Shown here piece after piece: positions 5,014-7,239 of a DNA stretch of 7,239 bases. Location of the stretch: the NCBI GenBank assembly GCA_038230695.1, contig JBBRMT010000233.1:1-7239 (forward strand). The letters are read 5' to 3'. Below the pieces are notes generated by a model, which searched no databases, was not told where the DNA came from, and worked only from the letters and a program-made list of their open reading frames with translations. Position 1 is the first letter of the stretch. Each line of letters begins with the position of its first letter. Position numbers and translations under genes: made by a program. The DNA comes from QHBQ01 sp038230695 (GTDB lineage: Bacteria > Chloroflexota > Chloroflexia > QHBQ01).

Positions 5014-5214
5014 TAGCGCAGGTTGGCGCTGTTGGTCATGCAACCACCTGCGCCGCGTTCATCGCGCCTACCATCAACCGTACAGCCGCTACTAGCATTG
5101 AAACATTGTCACCAGCGATAACTATTGGTACATCCAACCGATCGGAGCTTCGCTCCCAGCCCGCAGTAACTCGGCACGCGGCGGCTTATCTCCCACCCCT
5201 ACTACCCTTCACCA
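5014..5214 (+). repeat. Dispersed element of about 200 bp, copy B (hisD-hisC gap)
   Basis: Homologous to 3503-3704 with near-identical length and block spacing. The AGCGC/GCGCT hairpin and the GGAGC-TTC-GCTCC hairpin are kept. Its distal part includes one arm of the 29-bp inverted repeat. Confidence 0.7.
5155..5183 (-). repeat. Inverted repeat, right arm
   Basis: Partner of 4924-4952 (28 of 29 matches). It lies within the conserved distal block of copy B, following the GGAGCTTCGCTCC hairpin. Confidence 0.85.
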
Positions 5215-5239
5215 CCTGTGGGCAATTCTTGCCCACAGG
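5215..5239 (-). other. Perfect hairpin downstream of hisD
   Basis: CCTGTGGGCAA and its exact complement TTGCCCACAGG flank a three-base loop, starting 9 nt after the hisD TAA. There is no following T-run on the minus strand, so it is not a canonical intrinsic terminator. It may stabilise or attenuate the hisD 3' end or be a repeat-family palindrome. Confidence 0.7.
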
Positions 5240-5248
5240 GGGAGGAGT

Positions 5249-6550
5249 TTATCTGAAGCGCATCGCAACCGCATTACGATGCCCTGGTAGCCCCTCAGCA
5301 GTAGCCAGCCGCTCGACCGAATCACGCAGGTTGGCGAGACCCTCAGCGCTGATCTCCTGCACCTGGATAGCGCGGCCAAAGGCGGCCACCTCCAGCGGGC
5401 CGAACATACTGGCGTAGCCACTGGTGGGCAGCACATGGTTGCTGCCGGAGGCGTAATCGCCGGTCGGCTCTGGCGAGTAGGGGCCGAGGAAGACGGAGCC
5501 GACATTGCGTACCAGCGGCAAAAGCGCATCATTCTGCTCAGTGATTAGCTCCAGATGTTCAGGGGCATATTCATTGGCAAACTCAAGCGCCTCACCCAAG
5601 TCGTCTACGATCAAGATTGCGCCATAGCGGGCAATCGAAACGCCCGCTCGCTTGCCAGTGGCTAGCTCCGCCAACTGCGCCTCGACTTCAGTGGCTACAT
5701 CACGGGCCAGGCTGGCATCGTCGGTGAGTAGCAGGCAGGCGGAGTCCTCGCCATGCTCGGCCTGGGCCAGCAAGTCGGCGGCGACCCAGGCGGGGTTGGC
5801 GCTGGCATCGGCGATTATCATCACCTCGGTGGGTCCGGCGGGCATATCAATCGCCACCTGCCCCCACACCTGCATCTTGGCGGCGGTGACGTAGCGGTTG
5901 CCCGCGCCGTATATCTTGTTGACGCGCGGTATGCTCTCGGTGCCATAAGCCATCGCCGCGATGGCCTGCGCTCCGCCCACCTTGAAGATACTGCTAATGC
6001 CCAGCAGGTCGGCGGCCACCAGCGTCGGCGCGGGCAGGCTGCCATTAGGCGCGGGCGGGGCGCACAGCACGATCTCGCGGCAACCAGCCACCAGTGCGGG
6101 GATACCATTCATCAGCACTGAGGATGGATAGATGGCTTTGCCCCCTGGCACATACAGGCCCACACGGTCGAAACCGCGCCACAGCCGCCAGATTGCCACC
6201 CCCGGCTGGGTAATGATCGTAGGCGTATCCAGGTTGGCGCGTTGCGCCTCATGGAATTTTGTGATATTGCGGATGGCCTGCTTCAGCGCGGCAATCAGAT
6301 CGTCGTCCACTTGAGCGTAAGCAGCCGCGACCTCGGCGCGACTGGTCGCCAACTCCGCCAACTCCACACCGTCGAATTGCGCGGTGTAGCGCAGCAGCGC
6401 AGCATCTCCACCCTTACGCACGCTGGCGATTATTGCCGCGACCTGCTGCTCGATGGTCACGCTATCGGCAGCAGCCGCCGCCCGCCCGATGATGCGGGCG
6501 CGGTCAGTGGCAGATAGGCCGTTCAGCTTCTGGATTTTGATACTGGTCAT
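5249..6550 (-). CDS. hisD: Histidinol dehydrogenase HisD
   Basis: HisD catalyses the last two NAD-dependent oxidations, L-histidinol to histidinal to histidine, as a zinc-dependent cytoplasmic dimer. The 433 residues match the family length. Visible motifs are VGLYVPGGKAIYPSSVLMN (130-148), KVGGAQAIAAMAYGT (190-204), YGAGNRYVTAAK (214-225), DMPAGPTEVMIIAD (235-248) and LAQAEHGEDS (261-270), with zinc ligands Gln263 and His266. EYAPEHLE (327-334) holds the catalytic Glu331 and His332, and GPYSPEPTGDYASGSNHVLPT (356-376) holds zinc ligand Asp365. LPGHRNA near the C-terminus supplies zinc ligand His424. The ligand set corresponds to Gln259, His262, Asp360 and His419 of the E. coli enzyme. AGGAGG lies 7 nt before the ATG. 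Gaps of 151 bp (to hisG) and 411 bp (to hisC) are loose for an operon and are repeat-filled, while the coding frame itself is clean. Confidence 0.98.
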   Translation of the reverse strand: MTSIKIQKLNGLSATDRARIIGRAAAAADSVTIEQQVAAIIASVRKGGDAALLRYTAQFDGVELAELATSRAEVAAAYAQVDDDLIAALKQAIRNITKFHEAQRANLDTPTIITQPGVAIWRLWRGFDRVGLYVPGGKAIYPSSVLMNGIPALVAGCREIVLCAPPAPNGSLPAPTLVAADLLGISSIFKVGGAQAIAAMAYGTESIPRVNKIYGAGNRYVTAAKMQVWGQVAIDMPAGPTEVMIIADASANPAWVAADLLAQAEHGEDSACLLLTDDASLARDVATEVEAQLAELATGKRAGVSIARYGAILIVDDLGEALEFANEYAPEHLELITEQNDALLPLVRNVGSVFLGPYSPEPTGDYASGSNHVLPTSGYASMFGPLEVAAFGRAIQVQEISAEGLANLRDSVERLATAEGLPGHRNAVAMRFR

Positions 6551-6625
6551 TTTTCTTCCTCCTATTGCGTGGCTACGATAGGCGTTGTTGCGCTTCGCCC
6601 TTACTCCTCACCAAACCTACCCACA

Positions 6626-6649
6626 GGGAACCCCACAAGGGGGTTTCCC
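6626..6649 (-). other. Hairpin in the hisG-hisD gap
   Basis: GGGAACCCC and GGGGTTTCCC pair with a single bulged base around a short loop. The flanks repeat a CCCTTGTGGG/CCCTGTGGG word three times in 6620-6656. It lies in the 151-bp gap between the hisG stop and the hisD ribosome binding site, with no T-run. Confidence 0.55.
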
Positions 6650-6674
6650 ACAAGGGGAGAGGCTTTTCACGGCT

Positions 6675-6695
6675 ACTCATGACTCATGCCTCATG
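6675..6695. repeat. Heptanucleotide tandem repeat (ACTCATG), hisG/hisD gap
   Basis: Two perfect ACTCATG units followed by CCTCATG. It lies directly downstream of the hisG stop on the minus strand and is not translated. Confidence 0.8.
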
Positions 6696-6701
6696 ACTGC
6701 T

Positions 6702-7239
6702 CTAGATAAACATCTTTTCGATGGGCGACACCAGGATGCCCTGCGTGCCGAGCAGGCGGAGTTGCTCGATCACCTCCCAGAAGACATCCTCGCGCACTAC
6801 GGTATGCACTGCCACCCAGTCGGGGTCGGCGGTGGGCAGCACGGTGGGCGACTTGAGGCCAGGGCAGAGATTATAGATACGGGGCAAGGCGGCGCGCGGC
6901 GCGTTCATCATGATGTATTTGTACTCGCGGGCGGCCAGCGCGCCCCTGAAGCGCAGCAGCAAACGCTCGACGATGGCCGCCTTGCGCTCATTCTCTACCA
7001 GTCCGCGATTGGCAACCAGCAGCGATTGCGACTCGAACACGGTCGCCAGCGGGGTCAGGTCATTCAGCTTCAAGCTGCTGCCGGTGCTTACCAGATCGGC
7101 AATCGCTGTGGCAACCCCCAGCGCCGGGGTAATCTCCACGCTGCCCCTGATGGTGATAACCTCCACCTCGATATCGCGCTCGGCGAAGAAGCGGCGGGTG
7201 GCGACTGGATACGAGGTGGCAATCTTAAGCCCGGCAAGC
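6702..7239 (-). CDS. hisG: ATP phosphoribosyltransferase HisG, long form (5' end outside window)
   Basis: HisG joins ATP and PRPP in the committed, histidine-inhibited step of the pathway. The window holds 178 codons of the C-terminal part plus the TAG stop; the first complete codon starts at 7238. The fragment opens LAGLKIATSYPVATRRFF, typical of the second half of the catalytic domain. GSVEITPALGVATAIADLVSTG follows, ending in the PRPP-binding segment ADLVSTGSSL. The tail from about YKYIMMNAPRAAL to GILVSPIEKMFI is the HisG C-terminal regulatory (ACT-like) domain: SPTVLPTADPDWVAVHTVV, WEVIEQLRLLGTQGI. This makes it the long, hexameric HisG that binds histidine directly and does not need HisZ. 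It is the first his gene seen in the transcription direction, so the main operon promoter should lie to the right, outside the window. The internal ATG at 7166 is not a plausible start. Confidence 0.96.
   Translation of the reverse strand, partial: LAGLKIATSYPVATRRFFAERDIEVEVITIRGSVEITPALGVATAIADLVSTGSSLKLNDLTPLATVFESQSLLVANRGLVENERKAAIVERLLLRFRGALAAREYKYIMMNAPRAALPRIYNLCPGLKSPTVLPTADPDWVAVHTVVREDVFWEVIEQLRLLGTQGILVSPIEKMFI

Larger units (their letters stand above)
4838..5248 (-). other. hisD-hisC intergenic region, 411 bp, repeat-rich and without a convincing gene
   Basis: No conserved protein is visible on either strand. The region holds, from the hisD side, a perfect 11-bp stem hairpin (5215-5239), one copy of a dispersed element of about 200 bp (5014-5214), one arm of a 29-bp inverted repeat pair (5155-5183) with its partner at 4924-4952, and a candidate promoter (4871-4899) before the hisC ribosome binding site. 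The upstream in-frame extension of hisC and a plus-strand frame of 145 codons both cross this repeat DNA and look fortuitous. Confidence 0.7.

Noticed and set aside
5215..5239. Rho-independent terminator after hisD
   Set aside because: The stem is strong but no T-run follows on the minus strand.

Overview
The window carries a nearly complete histidine biosynthesis operon, all on the minus strand. In transcription order (right to left) it reads hisG (3' part only), hisD, hisC, hisB, hisH, hisA, hisF and hisI. The hisI frame stays open to the left edge and runs into the start of a MazG-type nucleotide pyrophosphohydrolase domain. Together the genes cover almost the whole route: ATP phosphoribosyltransferase (HisG), PR-AMP cyclohydrolase (HisI), ProFAR isomerase (HisA), IGP synthase (HisH glutaminase plus HisF cyclase), IGP dehydratase (HisB, monofunctional), histidinol-phosphate aminotransferase (HisC) and histidinol dehydrogenase (HisD). 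A conventional HisE and a histidinol-phosphate phosphatase are not visible. The MazG domain sits where a HisE domain would be expected.

Organism: a GC-rich bacterium with AGGAGG-type ribosome binding sites. The compact hisGDCBHAFI order, long-form HisG, monofunctional HisB and abundant short repeats would fit a filamentous Chloroflexota member. Heptanucleotide tandem repeats are also known from cyanobacteria, but his genes are usually scattered there. This placement is tentative.

The enzymes are orthodox, with catalytic residues intact. The unusual part is the repeat DNA that fills the junctions and enters the reading frames. (1) Heptanucleotide tandem repeats of several different units lie at five gene junctions or linkers (hisG/hisD, hisB/hisH, hisH/hisA, hisF/hisI, hisI/mazG), with a sixth, degenerate array inside hisH. 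Several are translated. (2) A palindromic element of about 26-32 bp occurs twice inside hisH and once in the hisI-mazG linker, always in the frame that encodes a Gln-Gly-Gly-Pro-Pro-x-Ala-Pro peptide. (3) A diverged element of about 200 bp is present in both the hisD-hisC gap and the hisC 3' end/hisC-hisB gap. (4) The hisD-hisC gap also holds a 29-bp inverted repeat pair about 200 bp apart. The apparent consequences are a C-terminally extended HisC, a HisB that runs 130 bp into hisH, a HisH with about 45 extra residues, a repeat-encoded HisI N-terminus, and the HisI-MazG fusion.

Layout: 1-570 hisI-mazG (partial); 567-1340 hisF; 1330-2043 hisA; 2095-2868 hisH; 2739-3455 hisB; 3456-3595 repeat-bearing gap; 3596-4837 hisC; 4838-5248 repeat-rich gap with a candidate internal promoter; 5249-6550 hisD; 6551-6701 gap with hairpin and heptamers; 6702-7239 hisG 3' part.
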